Positions 23,640 through 33,292 of a stretch of 64,000 bases of DNA are shown in pieces. Numbering within the stretch: the first letter of the stretch is position 1; every line of letters starts with the position of its first letter. The stretch lies in NCBI GenBank assembly GCA_015680685.1, contig MNCI01005245.1, positions 595,841 to 659,840 on the forward strand, given 5' to 3'. The translations under genes and the position numbers were made by a program. Origin of the DNA: Gnetum montanum. Lineage: Eukaryota; Streptophyta; Gnetopsida; Gnetales; Gnetaceae. The notes under the pieces were generated by a model, which had not been told where the DNA came from, did no database searches, and saw nothing but the letters and a program-made list of their open reading frames with translations.

Positions 23640-24901
23640 ACCTTATGAACTAATGGGAGTAATTGTAATTCTACCATAAGTGGGATATGATTAGATGGTC
23701 TTGTTTAGGACAGCAAGGCTTGATCTTGATTTTTCTCTACTTCTTCTTTAGAAATCAACTCTAGTAACTTGGTAACTTGAAAGAATCGGGCATCATACCA
23801 AATATAATCCAAAGTATCAATGAAAAATGTTGTTGACCATTCCTCATTAATCATTGCAAAGTAATTTGTAAATTATAGTTCTTGATGAGTGCTATCCATC
23901 AACATCATCTATTCTTGAATTCTAGAGTCTGATTTATCTATTGAAGATTCAAAGTAAGCAGAATATGCACTGGCTAATGGAATTGCATGCTGAATTGATG
24001 GAAACATCTTCTTCAAGTCAAGTTCATCTTCCAAAGATTTCTTTACAAATCCATATTTTAAGAATTGATAAATGCTACTTCCAACTTTTGCATTGAAGTC
24101 TCCACAAAGAATAAATGGAACTAGATCAGTATAACTTAGGAATAACTTCTTCATCAAACTTTTTTCTATTTGTTTAATCAAGTATGCTCCTTGATAAATT
24201 CTAACATCTGAACATGTTAGTTTGGCCATTAAATGTGTGTTAACCATGCATACACATCTTCCTAATATATGAACTTTTAGAATCACTACCAAGGCTATGT
24301 GATTTTTTTGAAATCTTGACTGTTCTTTCTTTCCCATCCCTTGAAGTTCTGGAATTTCAAAAATCATATTTTCTAAACTTCATTCAAATCTTTGTACCAA
24401 TTCAAACTTGGCTTCTTTATAAAAGATCCAACAACCATCCATGTTGTAATTTCTATAATATGCTAATTTGTATGGCTCAAAAAAAGAACTTCCACAAGAA
24501 CCTTTCTGCTTATAAATACCTATGTATCCCATATTTTCCAAATCTAGTTGGAATTGATATAGAAATTCCTATGGTAAGTCTTCTTGTAAGCACAAAACAT
24601 CAGCATCCAAATCTTTTAATTCTACTAAAATGTGTGGATATTGATATTCATGCCAATTCAAGGCCCATGATGGACATAGCAAATATTGTTTCTCACTCGC
24701 TAGGGATCTTGCAAGCATGTTGTATGTTGCAACTTTCATTCCTATTCTTGGATTCTTGTTTAGATCATTTCTCTTCATGAGTATCATACTCCTTGTCGAA
24801 ATGAGATTTTGAGTCTCCTTGTTGTTTTGCCTTATGTTTTGATTATAGGATGGATTAATATACCCTTTTCTTGATAGTTGAAGATTGTTCTGTTTCTCCA
24901 A
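23640..24901 (-). pseudogene. CCR4-type deadenylase (EEP nuclease) retro-pseudogene inside the LTR element
   Basis: One reading frame of about 420 codons, with no frameshift I can see, matches the exonuclease-endonuclease-phosphatase domain of the CCR4/Angel group, which shortens mRNA poly(A) tails in the cytoplasm. Blocks in order: VATYNMLARSLAS; CPSWALNW; ADVLCLQE (catalytic Glu); MDGCWIFYKEAKFELV; VCMVNTHLMAK; FILCGDFNAKVGS (catalytic Asp/Asn); DTLDYIWYD; LLELISKEE; RPSNHIPLMVEL. The last block normally reads SDH, so a catalytic Asp is Asn. About five in-frame stops are present (after DLP, after RFE, after RIQE, after HQEL and before TRPSN), so it is dead. The N-terminal Mynd-like and leucine-rich parts of some CCR4s are absent. 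The lack of introns suggests an mRNA copy. The EEP assignment is firm; the exact subfamily is not. Confidence 0.85.
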
Positions 24902-25440
24902 CTAATACATCAACTGAATAACTATATTACCTAATTTTAATAATATATAATTATATTACCTGATTTTTAGTAATATTTAACTATATTATTTTTGATAACC
25001 TTTCTACCCCCCTTAAGAACATTAAATCCAGCAATGTAACTAATGACATGCCATAGTGATCTTAAGATTATTTGCAAGGATTATGCACTAAATCTTAAAG
25101 CTTAAAAGGTTAAATTTATAATATCATTGAATTATAGGGTGCCTAGATGATACACCTAAACCCCCCCCCCCCCCCCAACATTGAGTTTAAAAGGATGAAA
25201 AATATTTAAAATGAACATTGTATGCTTGAGTGATGCCAAAATTAAACTTTTGAGGATCTCAAGGTGCTATATTAGGCAATGAGTGAAAACTTATTTTTGG
25301 GGTCCCCTAGGATGGATTAACTCCTCCATTGGGTTCAGAAAGTTGAAATCTATAGGAAACGACTCTTCGTTTGCCAAAAGAGGCTTTTGAAATCAAAAGT
25401 TATGGCTTTTAAAGTCTAAGTACTTTGGCATGAAAAAAAA

Positions 25441-25506
25441 AACTTCTCGAGAGATCACCCATCCCAATTCTACTCTAGAGCGAGCACGCTTAATTGTGGA
25501 ATTTTT
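25441..25506 (-). repeat. 5S rRNA-derived segment (Cassandra- or 5S-SINE-like)
   Basis: The minus strand contains CAATTAAGCGTGCTCGCTC and AGAGTAGAATTGGGATGGGT. Together these cover the internal promoter half of plant 5S rRNA (CAGTTAAGCGTGCTTGGGC ... AGAGTAGTACTAGGATGGGT), including box A, the intermediate element and box C. The 5' and 3' ends of 5S rRNA are missing, so it is not a working 5S gene. Such partial 5S segments occur in the LTRs of Cassandra TRIM elements and in 5S-derived SINEs; no partner LTR was found here. Confidence 0.75.
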
Positions 25507-25798
25507 ATCTCTATTACTACCACTACACCAAATTCTAATTCTGAAAACTATTTTTGCAATTTCCTAATTTAAACTAATAGTTCAATGATAGAAATTTCAA
25601 ATTTTTCCATCAGTTGATGGACAATTGAAAATTTTCCATCATATAACAGAGAGCTTGTCATTTCATTGTGAATGGCTACAACAGCTATGCTGACATGTCA
25701 TTTCACGGTTCACACAACCCTCCTCTGGGTTAGTGCTACCCATCTTGGGGTCTATGTGACTTTTGGTGCACTAGGTGATTATCGACGGTGTCAGAAGA

Positions 25799-25974
25799 GG
25801 CGGTTATTAGCAACACTAAAGGCAATGATCGGTGGCACTGGAGGAAGTGATTGGTGGTGTTCAAGGCAGTGACTAGCGGCACTAGAGGCAGTGATCGGTG
25901 GTGCTAAAGACAGTGATCGACAACAGTGGAGGTAATGATTGATAGTGCTAAAGGCAATTATGGGTAGTGGTAGG
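25799..25974. repeat. 22-bp minisatellite, eight units
   Basis: Consecutive 22-bp units with the pattern GGCAGTGATCGGTGGTGCTAAA begin at 25799, 25821, 25843, 25865, 25887, 25909, 25931 and 25953. The outer units are more diverged. The unit is not a multiple of three, so it is unlikely to be coding. Confidence 0.88.
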
Positions 25975-26544
25975 TGTAGTAGATTAAGGCAGATGAGAGG
26001 TGGTAATGCGTGATGGCGACAGTAGCAAGAAGTCAATGGGTAGACAAGGGTTTGGTATTATGGAACAACAAAACGCAACGCATAAGAGCAGGCAGGTAGC
26101 AACAATGGGGTGAATGCTTGAGGGCAACGTGTTTGGCAGTGGCAACAGCAGATGAACGGCAGCGTGTCAAAGGCAAAGCGGTAGCACGGGGGCGAAGTGG
26201 AGGCACAAAGCGATGAGTAGTAGTTGGATGCGAAGTGGTGGTGCAGAACACAAGGGTGGTGCATCTAGCAGCTTATTGTCGTCAGTTGTTGGGGGCTGAT
26301 CACGACTCTGAACGATAGGCCTTGTTAGCTTATGTCGCATAATAGCGTAGGTCACAACTCTGGCTGCTAGGGTCAAATTTTTTTTATTTTTTATTTTTTT
26401 ATCTTTTATTATGATTTTTATGATATATATATAGGTTTGAACCCTTGACCTCCTGCATCTTATATAATTGTATATATTTTATAAAACTAAGGAAGGGAAC
26501 CTAGGTTTGAACCCATGACCTCCTACTTAATTTTTTTTAAAATA

Positions 26545-26685
26545 ATAATAAGTTTAGACTTGAGGTTGAACCCATGACCTCCTATTCAAAATTAAAGTTT
26601 GTTTTTTTTTAAACAATAATAAGTTTAGACTTGAGGTTGAACCCACTGCCTCTTGTTCAAAATTAAAGTTTGTTTTTTTAATTAT
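26545..26685. repeat. Two tandem copies of a 71-bp unit with a B-box-like motif
   Basis: AGTTTAGACTTGAGGTTGAA occurs at 26551 and 26622, followed each time by a CC-TGCCTC/CATGACCTCC block and TTCAAAATTAAAGTTTG. Related GGTTTGAACCCATGACCT motifs lie at about 26430 and 26503. The motif resembles the GGTTCGA-type B box, but no tRNA fold was seen. Confidence 0.7.
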
Positions 26686-27502
26686 TATTATTATTTTATT
26701 TCACCTTGCCTTGATGGTTGACATGGTGGTTCGGCCAATGATAGGGTAAGGGTTCAGTATGGGTAAATGGTGATTTTGGGTTGATTTCCTACCCTAAAAT
26801 TTTGACATTTTTTTTGTTCAAATAATAAATTAATAATTTAATATCATTTTAATGCATGTATATCAAGAAACTTTAAACATCAATATCTCCCAAACCATAA
26901 GTCTGATTGAGACGAAATTTGTACCGTTGGAATTCTCTCAACAAGTACTACGCATTGGACATAGTTTTAGAGTTTAAAAATGAAGTTGATTTTTTCAGAA
27001 ATTGAAAGAACCAAACTAGCCTATTTTGTTAAACTGACATTTCTAGGCTAACATATGGTAACCTAGAATCTTCTAAATTACTTGGATAGTGAATTTCAAC
27101 AAAACAAGATTAATTTTGATCATGGTTACTAACTTTCTTGAAAGAAATTTAACAATGACCCTAATCAATTAATAATTATAGTATTAAGATAGGTAAAAGT
27201 TACCTGAACTAGTGTATCATTATCTTACCAACATCTCTTATAACTAATAAAGCTTGATGAGGTATGATTAAATCTTCATTAGTTAATGATATCCATGAAA
27301 GAAATTTTGTTGGTTGCTAGGATCTAGAGGCCTGATCCATTGTTTGTGAAGTCAATGGAAAGGTATCTTCTGACTTGCATCACAAATATATGGTACATCC
27401 AGTGATGATCAATGGCTTTCCATGTGTTGTGGCTTCAAGGTTTATCATCAAGTTCATGTTGTAGTCGGCCCATGATTCTGAATGGCCCTTGGGTCGTGGT
27501 TT

Positions 27503-27514
27503 GCTCTAATACCA
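27503..27514 (-). other. Primer-binding site, initiator-Met tRNA type (minus strand)
   Basis: The minus strand reads TGGTATTAGAGC two bases after the LTR end; the standard site is TGGTATCAGAGC. It fixes the element's orientation. Confidence 0.88.
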
Positions 27515-27516
27515 AT

Positions 27517-28122
27517 TATGACATCCCGTCCCAAGATGTTAGGGTAAACGTCAAATATATGATATATTAAACATTATGCATATAAAGAACATATACCAAA
27601 TGCAAAATATAAGTGATATTCGACATTATGTATAAAGGAAATAATAAGAAAAATGCAAAAGGAGAAAGAAGAGAATGCTTTATTGATATAGAATAACGTA
27701 TTCAGATCATGCTTTGAGAGCGTTCCTTAGGGTTTTCTTCCTTTGGCATCTATCCCTTAGAGGCAATCTAGTAGTTTCACCATGGTTAGGCCTATAACTT
27801 GGCCAGAAGGGATGGCCAGTCCACTTCTTGTCTTATTTCACCCAACTTTCCATGACTTGCCTATACTAGCTCCACCATTCCATGACTTGCTTGTACCGAC
27901 TTTACCATTCCATGCTAGCACAACCTCTAACCCTCGGTATAAATGCCTTAGGCCAAAACCCCAAAGGTTACCTTAAGAGACATGTCCATTATTACGACAT
28001 GCCCTTTTGAGTCTTAATCATAGCTACCCTTTTGGGTCTTATTAAGATGACAATAACACTTGTTATGAAGAGACACCATCTTCATTAGTTAGCAACATCA
28101 ATTTGGGAATGGGGCTATGACA
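27517..28122 (-). repeat. 5' LTR of the deadenylase-carrying element
   Basis: 606 bp matching 22585-23187. On the minus strand it begins TGTCATAGCCCC and ends GGATGTCATA. The target duplication TTTAC follows at 28123-28127. Confidence 0.9.
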
Positions 28123-28127
28123 TTTAC

Positions 28128-29600
28128 TCTCTCCAACATGAAAGAAAGTATTCTATTTGTTCAATAATCTCTTTGATACAACCTTGATATCAACAAATCT
28201 TATTAGCTGTGGATGAGTAGGGCATTAGGAATCTATGCTAAACAATGAATTGTGAGTGTGGCCTCAAATAGAATATGTCTTACCATAAGCTCTTTGGAAT
28301 CAAATTTATAACTTAGCCACAAACCACCTACTCTAAGTTATGCCTTGCTAATAAGTTCAAAGGTATATGTCTCCATGACTCATCAACTTATATAGATTTT
28401 CATGTAACAAACCACCTACTCTAAGTTATGCCTTGCTAATAAGTTCAAAGGTATGTCTCCATGCCTCATCAACTTATATAGATTTTCATGTAACCTTTCA
28501 CCATACTATAAAGAAAAGGTAATGCTTTGATTGCGGGGAAACATCCTTATAATCTCTCCTAATGAGGGATGGTAGATTCTTAACTCTTTTGTATCAAAGT
28601 GGAAGACGACTGGAAGACGACCAAAACCCCACATGATTCAAGGCCCCACATGATTCAAGGGATGTCCAAAGATATTAATGCTGTTAGTTCTTATGAAATA
28701 AACCTATTATAAGGTTGTGCAATTGTAAACATTATACCTTGTATCTTTTTTAAAGAAGCATGTATTTGCACAAACGAGAATCTTGAGTCAAAAGAGGAGG
28801 TTATATTTTTGGGATTTTCTCTTGGAAACCATGTCCCTGACTTGTGTAAGAACTATAGGCTAAGTTATATAGCATTAAATTTTAGTTATAAATATTTAAG
28901 CTATTGTTATAGCCTAAACCAAAACCCACCTCTCAACAAAAGGGCAAAGAACATGTTGACCAAGTAACTATAAGAAGTGGTAAAATCACACAAAACCTTG
29001 ACACAACTAACATAACAAAACACTCCAAACTAAACAACAACCTTCATTGCATCTTCTCAAGTCATCTGTGGAAGATAATCAACAATGGAATGACAAGTTT
29101 CCAACATAGACATCATCATCTTGCCTCCCTCCAAGCAATCCTCTTTGGTCATCCTCAGTAAGAATTGCATGAGGAAGATGACAAATGATAAACAACGCAA
29201 TGACATGTTTTCAACATCGACATCATCATCTTCCCCTCTCCCTGTACGTTGAAATCTTCATTCTCCTCCTCGTTAACCTCTTCTAATCCTCCAGAAAAAC
29301 GAAACAAAGTCATTACGTTAATGTGAATTTCCACATTTTGTGTTCCGATACCAAAAATCATACCAAACGTTTCATGACCAACGTCTGTGCATAAAAACAG
29401 GAAACCCACCATACGAACTAAACCAACAGCCACGAAATTTCTTTTTATTTCTATACACACACTGTTGCTTTTGCATATTGATCATTAACAAAATATGGGG
29501 TTTGGGATTTTGGATGAAAAGAAAGCGATGTCTGCTTTAATCACACTCGATGGGAATCGTGTCTGGGAAGTGGGAACTCTTGCTCACTCTCAGACTGCAT
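28128..29600. other. AT-rich intergenic DNA leading to the Dof island
   Basis: No gene recognised. It includes a recent 88-bp tandem duplication (28320-28493) and a diverged repeat near 29065-29130 versus 29165-29245 (shared core CATCATCATCTT). The minus-strand frame 29155-29460 (101 codons, an acidic EENED stretch) has no known domain. Confidence 0.55.
28320..28493. repeat. Recent 88-bp tandem duplication
   Basis: Two copies, 28320-28407 and 28408-28493, both starting CAAACCACCTACTCTAAGTT. They differ by a 2-base deletion and very few substitutions, so this event is much younger than the surrounding repeats. Confidence 0.92.
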
Positions 29601-30465
29601 GATCCGTTTCCCACTGCATTACTATGATGGGCAAGCAAGTGCAACTGAGATTCACAATGATATCATGCAAGGGCTGCGTTGGTGTTAGTGGCCAATTGTC
29701 ACCCAGACAGTCTGCTGGTGCAAGCTGCTTACAATTCCATTGCATTGCCTTTATCCATTTTCTGCCTTTTACGTTTCATGTCTGATGTCATCCTTAATCA
29801 TACTTCTCGACTCACGGGGCATGCCCACGCCCTCTTTCTTGAATTATATACACATAATACCACGCTCAGCAGGGTGGAGCAGTTGCAGAGGCATCTTTGA
29901 TGATTTATTCCAACCATCGCCATCGAATATGGATTGTTGATTCAGGCTGCAGCCAACAGAGCTGATTTGGGCATGTTCCTGTTAATGTTAGCATTAGATT
30001 AATATAAAGGATAGGGCTGCCTGGTGCCTGCCTGTTTCGGCACTTGCGCTGTGCTTCGCTTGGCTTTCTACTCATCTCCTCTTCACGCTCCCCAACGTCA
30101 ATTATGAAGATAGAAGGCATGGAAGTGTGGGACTTTGCAATCACGAAGCCGTGATCGCCCTCAGCCCAACGCAAAAACCAGTCACTGACACAGCGTCAGA
30201 TCCAATTCATTCCCTTGGGTTTGTTTATTATTTTGTTTGTGTGACTTTATCAGCCGAGTCCGCAATCTGCTGCATGTTTCTATTCTAATTCCCACTCTGA
30301 CCGATCTTATTGCAATATTCTACTATACCGTCGGTCTTCTGCCTGTGCTTCACGCTGTCCCGTGGCCAATAAACCTGTACTGCAGTGCCCACCCCCACCA
30401 GGCCACCACCATGAATATGATCTCTCCTGTCTTCTGCTGTTGCTGCTGCGCTCTGCCACACCAAC

Positions 30466-30690
30466 ATGGCTTCCTCATTGCTCGCTCTGACCCACAGCTG
30501 GATTCCAACCAGCCCATTCGCTGTAAAGCCTGTGCTCCGTCCCACAGTTTCCATGAGACCTCTGGGTTTTCAAAAGCATGCATTCAAACCCTTTTTCCAT
30601 ATCTCTCTACCCAAAAAGCTGGAGTGCCGAACCACCGGCTGCACGTTGCAAGCATGCTACCCTCTGCTACAGATTCTCTTTGAGCTTTCA
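30466..30690 (+). CDS. Possible first exon of a plastid-targeted protein (transit-peptide-like)
   Basis: The ATG at 30466 sits in an AACATGGCT context typical of plant starts. The first 55 residues (beginning MASSLLALTHSWIPTSPFAV) are rich in Ser, Thr, Pro and basic residues and contain no acidic residue until LECR, the composition of a chloroplast transit peptide. No mature domain follows; the frame stays open to 30855 without recognisable features. A splice donor such as GTTTGT near 30691 is possible, but no downstream exon was found before the Dof gene, which is on the other strand. It may be a real first exon with a long intron, a fragment, or chance. No function is proposed. Confidence 0.3.
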
Positions 30691-31695
30691 TGTTTGTTTT
30701 CTAATCTCACTGACAATTGCTTAGGGTCTCAAACCATGGTAACAAGAAGTGCCAAGTTAGGTTATCAGACAAACAGAACAAACATACCCGAACAGACAAG
30801 ATATGAAGGTCTTTTCCAAGTTATGAGCCCTATTTATAAGATGCATTTGCCTTGAAAATTAATTACAAATTTGGTAGACTGCACAGTGCATGACAGTTTG
30901 AAACAACCAAGAAAGACTATGGTTAATTGCATTTTCCGTTTGTAAATTCATATGGCATACAATAAGAGATAGGAAAGAACCCAGAACTCTTCTTCGGTTC
31001 TGCTTTTGCAAACTCAAATTATCAGCATTGAGCAAGGGCAGTGCGCGTGCAACTGACAAAGCCCTGAGAGAGAAATCACACATGCACAGACGCACAGAGC
31101 AACCTCTGTGCCTAATGCTTACATATTATTCAATTATCACACTGATCATAAAATTAAATTCAATCCAAAGATGTACAATTACATGCTGATTTCTGTACAC
31201 ACCCAACGGCGTTAAAACCAAATATGAAGTGCACCTGTTGTGAGCAGAGAGTCGCGAGGGGCAGCAGCATCATGAGCACAGCTTCAACCATTGTTCAAGC
31301 CACCCAAAACAAACTACAAAGCTATCGCACCATTATTTGCAGTCGCTTCCTGCCGTGTAGGTTGGGTCTTGGGAGTATTATTCATAATCATCAAGGTTAG
31401 AACTGAAAACAAAAGAAAGTAAACCACAAAACTCCCGCACAGTGACGAAGTTATGAGCAAATAAAAATATAATAAATACACTACTCTAAAGGGTAATTGG
31501 CAATTAACCTATGGCGCGCCATGGCTGGTGTAAGGGTGCTGAATCAAGCACCCTGGGATGGTGTTGGACCAGAAGAGTTGAACTGAGTTCTCGCAGACGA
31601 ATTTCTTTTTTAATTTTTTTTCTTCATTTTGAGTTATTTTGGGTCGGTAAAAACAGAAAACCAGAATTAAGCTCAAGCATGAGTTCCTTTGCGGA

Positions 31696-33177
31696 TCAGA
31701 TTAAGGGATTTGAGAAGCTCGACGGCGCAAATGCTGAGAAATCGGGCCAGGTAGGAACACTAACATTCCAGTTAAAGCTTGTACCAAGGGTGTTATTTGT
31801 TGCAGGCGGCACGACAGCAGCAGTGTCCAGAAGGTTTTCTGAGAGAGATGGAAGCTGCCAATTTCCCGCCGAAGCCTGCACACTGCTCATGAACATGTGC
31901 CTGAAATTGAGATCGCTGGCGCTGCTGCCGCTGTTGTTGTGGTGCTTGTCTCTGTGCATGAAAGCAGACGGCATGATCAGGGGGGGCTGCTGCTGGTGAT
32001 GGTTGGGGTCATGATCCTCCATGAGAAGAGGTATGGAAAGCCTGTGACTGCTATGGTTTTCAGGGTGGTTCTGATGCCATGGAAGATCGCCGCAGCTGCT
32101 CTCTGCTGCTGCTGCTGCAATTTGTTGATGGGCCGCTTCATTAAAGGCATCGCCCACCTGCGACATGGGTGCGGATGTCGACACGTGGGTGTCATAAATT
32201 GGCCTCAGATCTGCTGCCGCTGCAGCGAGAGCGGTTGTTGCTGTCTCCGACTTTGACATGCATGATCTGCTGGTACTGCCGCCGCTGCAGCTGCTACGTT
32301 GGGTTAGCGTCGCTGCTGTGGAATCCAGCTCTGAGAGCAGGCCAGTCGCTCCCTTGAGGGCCTGCAACGCCGCCAGATTCGGTAGATTCGGCAGCGGAGC
32401 CAGCTCCGATGGCGGCAACGCTTCCAGGCCAGCCATGCCCGCCATTAAAGAGCAACTCGGATCTGCTCCTGCGGCTGCGCCAAAGGCCGTAAAGGCCGGC
32501 AGGGAATCCGTGCCGTCCTGGCGGAGCAGGCTGAAATACACGGACGACAGGTTCAGCTGGTCCAGGCTGGGCGGAGCCGGCGAGCACAGGTTGAGGTCGC
32601 CGCTGGTTTTCTTGCTGGAATTGGAGACGCTGCTGTTGTTGTTGCTGGTGGACGTGGAATTGGACGACGTGGGTTCGCTGGAATTGGGATTCTGCGACTG
32701 TTGCTGCTGCTGCTGCTGCTGCTGATGGCTCTCCGTGGCCCGCTTGGTGCGCTTGTTTTTCCTGCATCCGCCGCCCACTGGGACGTTCCTGAGGGAGCCT
32801 CCCTTGGTCCAGTAGCGCCTGCAGGTCTTGCAAAAGTAGCGCGGCTGAGAGAGGCTGTAGTTGTTGTAGTAGCAGAACTTGGTGTTGGAGGAGTCGCAGC
32901 GCGGGCACTTGGGCGCCACTTCCACGTTGGGCTTCAGCCTCCTGTCCAGGAGATGATGATGCTGCTGATGCTGATGCTGTGGTGCAGCAGCAGACGCCGG
33001 GTGATGCTGATTCGGCCTCAGCGGCGCCTGCAACATCTCCTCTGAAGAGGATTTGAAGACGGAACCCTCCTGCATACTAACACTACTGGTACCCGTTCCC
33101 CCTCCTCCTTCCTGCACACAATTCCACCGATTTTGCGTTACCAGACCCAGATTGCGCGAGCCTGGCGGACGAGCCAT
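31696..33177 (-). CDS. Dof-type zinc-finger transcription factor
   Basis: Open frame of 493 codons, minus strand. Residues 89-143 are the Dof domain, a plant-specific single C2-C2 zinc finger that binds AAAG cores in promoters: [20 protein letters not shown], then [13 protein letters not shown] and [12 protein letters not shown], with zinc ligands C91, C94, C116 and C119 at the conserved spacing. A basic patch (NKRTKR, 141-146) follows and could serve nuclear import. The N-terminal part is His/Gln-rich. After the finger come nine Gln (152-160), a Ser/Asn-rich stretch and a long low-complexity activation-type C-terminus with Trp near the end ([13 protein letters not shown]). The frame has no stop. 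It lies alone in a CpG-retaining island. Strong splice signals suggest that the true start is in a small upstream exon (33230-33292) rather than ATG 33177; the product would then be 492 residues. Subgroup is not assigned. Confidence 0.95.
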   Translation of the reverse strand: MARPPGSRNLGLVTQNRWNCVQEGGGGTGTSSVSMQEGSVFKSSSEEMLQAPLRPNQHHPASAAAPQHQHQQHHHLLDRRLKPNVEVAPKCPRCDSSNTKFCYYNNYSLSQPRYFCKTCRRYWTKGGSLRNVPVGGGCRKNKRTKRATESHQQQQQQQQQSQNPNSSEPTSSNSTSTSNNNSSVSNSSKKTSGDLNLCSPAPPSLDQLNLSSVYFSLLRQDGTDSLPAFTAFGAAAGADPSCSLMAGMAGLEALPPSELAPLPNLPNLAALQALKGATGLLSELDSTAATLTQRSSCSGGSTSRSCMSKSETATTALAAAAADLRPIYDTHVSTSAPMSQVGDAFNEAAHQQIAAAAAESSCGDLPWHQNHPENHSSHRLSIPLLMEDHDPNHHQQQPPLIMPSAFMHRDKHHNNSGSSASDLNFRHMFMSSVQASAGNWQLPSLSENLLDTAAVVPPATNNTLGTSFNWNVSVPTWPDFSAFAPSSFSNPLI

Positions 33178-33229
33178 GGAGGAGCTTATCTATCATGTGA
33201 ATTGAGAACGCAGCGGTTGCGGTGGTTAC

Positions 33230-33292
33230 CTGGAGCCAGATATTCGGGTCGACGACGCAGGAAGCAGCAGAGATGGATCTGAGAACAACCAT
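33230..33292 (-). CDS. Probable first exon of the Dof gene (21 codons)
   Basis: The ATG at 33292 opens a 21-codon frame starting MVVLRSIS and ending VVDPNIWLQ, then CAG|GTAACC, a good donor. A good acceptor, TTGTGTGCAG|GA, lies at 33112-33111. Removing 33112-33229 (118 bp) joins phase 0 to phase 0, giving WLQ followed by EGGGG. Many Dof proteins begin with a short first exon encoding MVF...DPPNWQ, which this resembles. Splicing is inferred; with intron retention, ATG 33177 would give the single-exon form. Confidence 0.65.

Larger units (their letters stand above)
24902..27502 (-). other. Leader-side interior of the deadenylase-carrying element
   Basis: Between the captured gene and the primer site. 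It contains a 16-base C run (25161-25176), the 5S-derived segment, the 22-bp minisatellite, a GC-richer block at about 26030-26370 with only shadow frames, and a 71-bp tandem repeat. No retroviral coding domain was recognised on either strand. Confidence 0.6.
22585..28122 (-). mobile_element. LTR retrotransposon (minus strand) carrying a captured deadenylase gene
   Basis: A 5.5 kb element with direct repeats of 603 bp (22585-23187) and 606 bp (27517-28122) and a perfect 5-bp target duplication TTTAC at 22580-22584 and 28123-28127. On the minus strand the primer site TGGTATTAGAGC lies two bases inside the right LTR, and a GGGGGGTAGA-type polypurine tract touches the left LTR. Both place the 5' end at 28122. 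No gag, protease, RT or integrase was recognised in either strand. Instead the interior holds a CCR4-type deadenylase pseudogene in sense orientation, a 5S rRNA-derived segment and a minisatellite. Mobility must have relied on another element's enzymes, by its primer site probably a Copia element. Confidence 0.88.

Noticed and set aside
24316-24780. 154-codon plus-strand frame
   Set aside because: It is the antisense shadow of the EEP-nuclease pseudogene.
25441-25506. Functional 5S rRNA gene
   Set aside because: Both ends of 5S rRNA are missing and several conserved positions are changed.
26033-26376. Cluster of minus-strand His/Pro/Leu-rich frames
   Set aside because: Overlapping frames in a GC-richer patch beside a minisatellite; no homology recognised.
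26430-26680. tRNA gene, because of GGTTTGAACCC motifs
   Set aside because: Only a B-box-like word is present; no A box, anticodon arm or acceptor pairing was seen.
31897-33045. Long frames on both strands overlapping Dof (for example 32258-32725 and 32294-32908)
   Set aside because: Shadows of the Dof coding sequence; low-complexity Leu or Gln runs come from CAG/CTG repeats.
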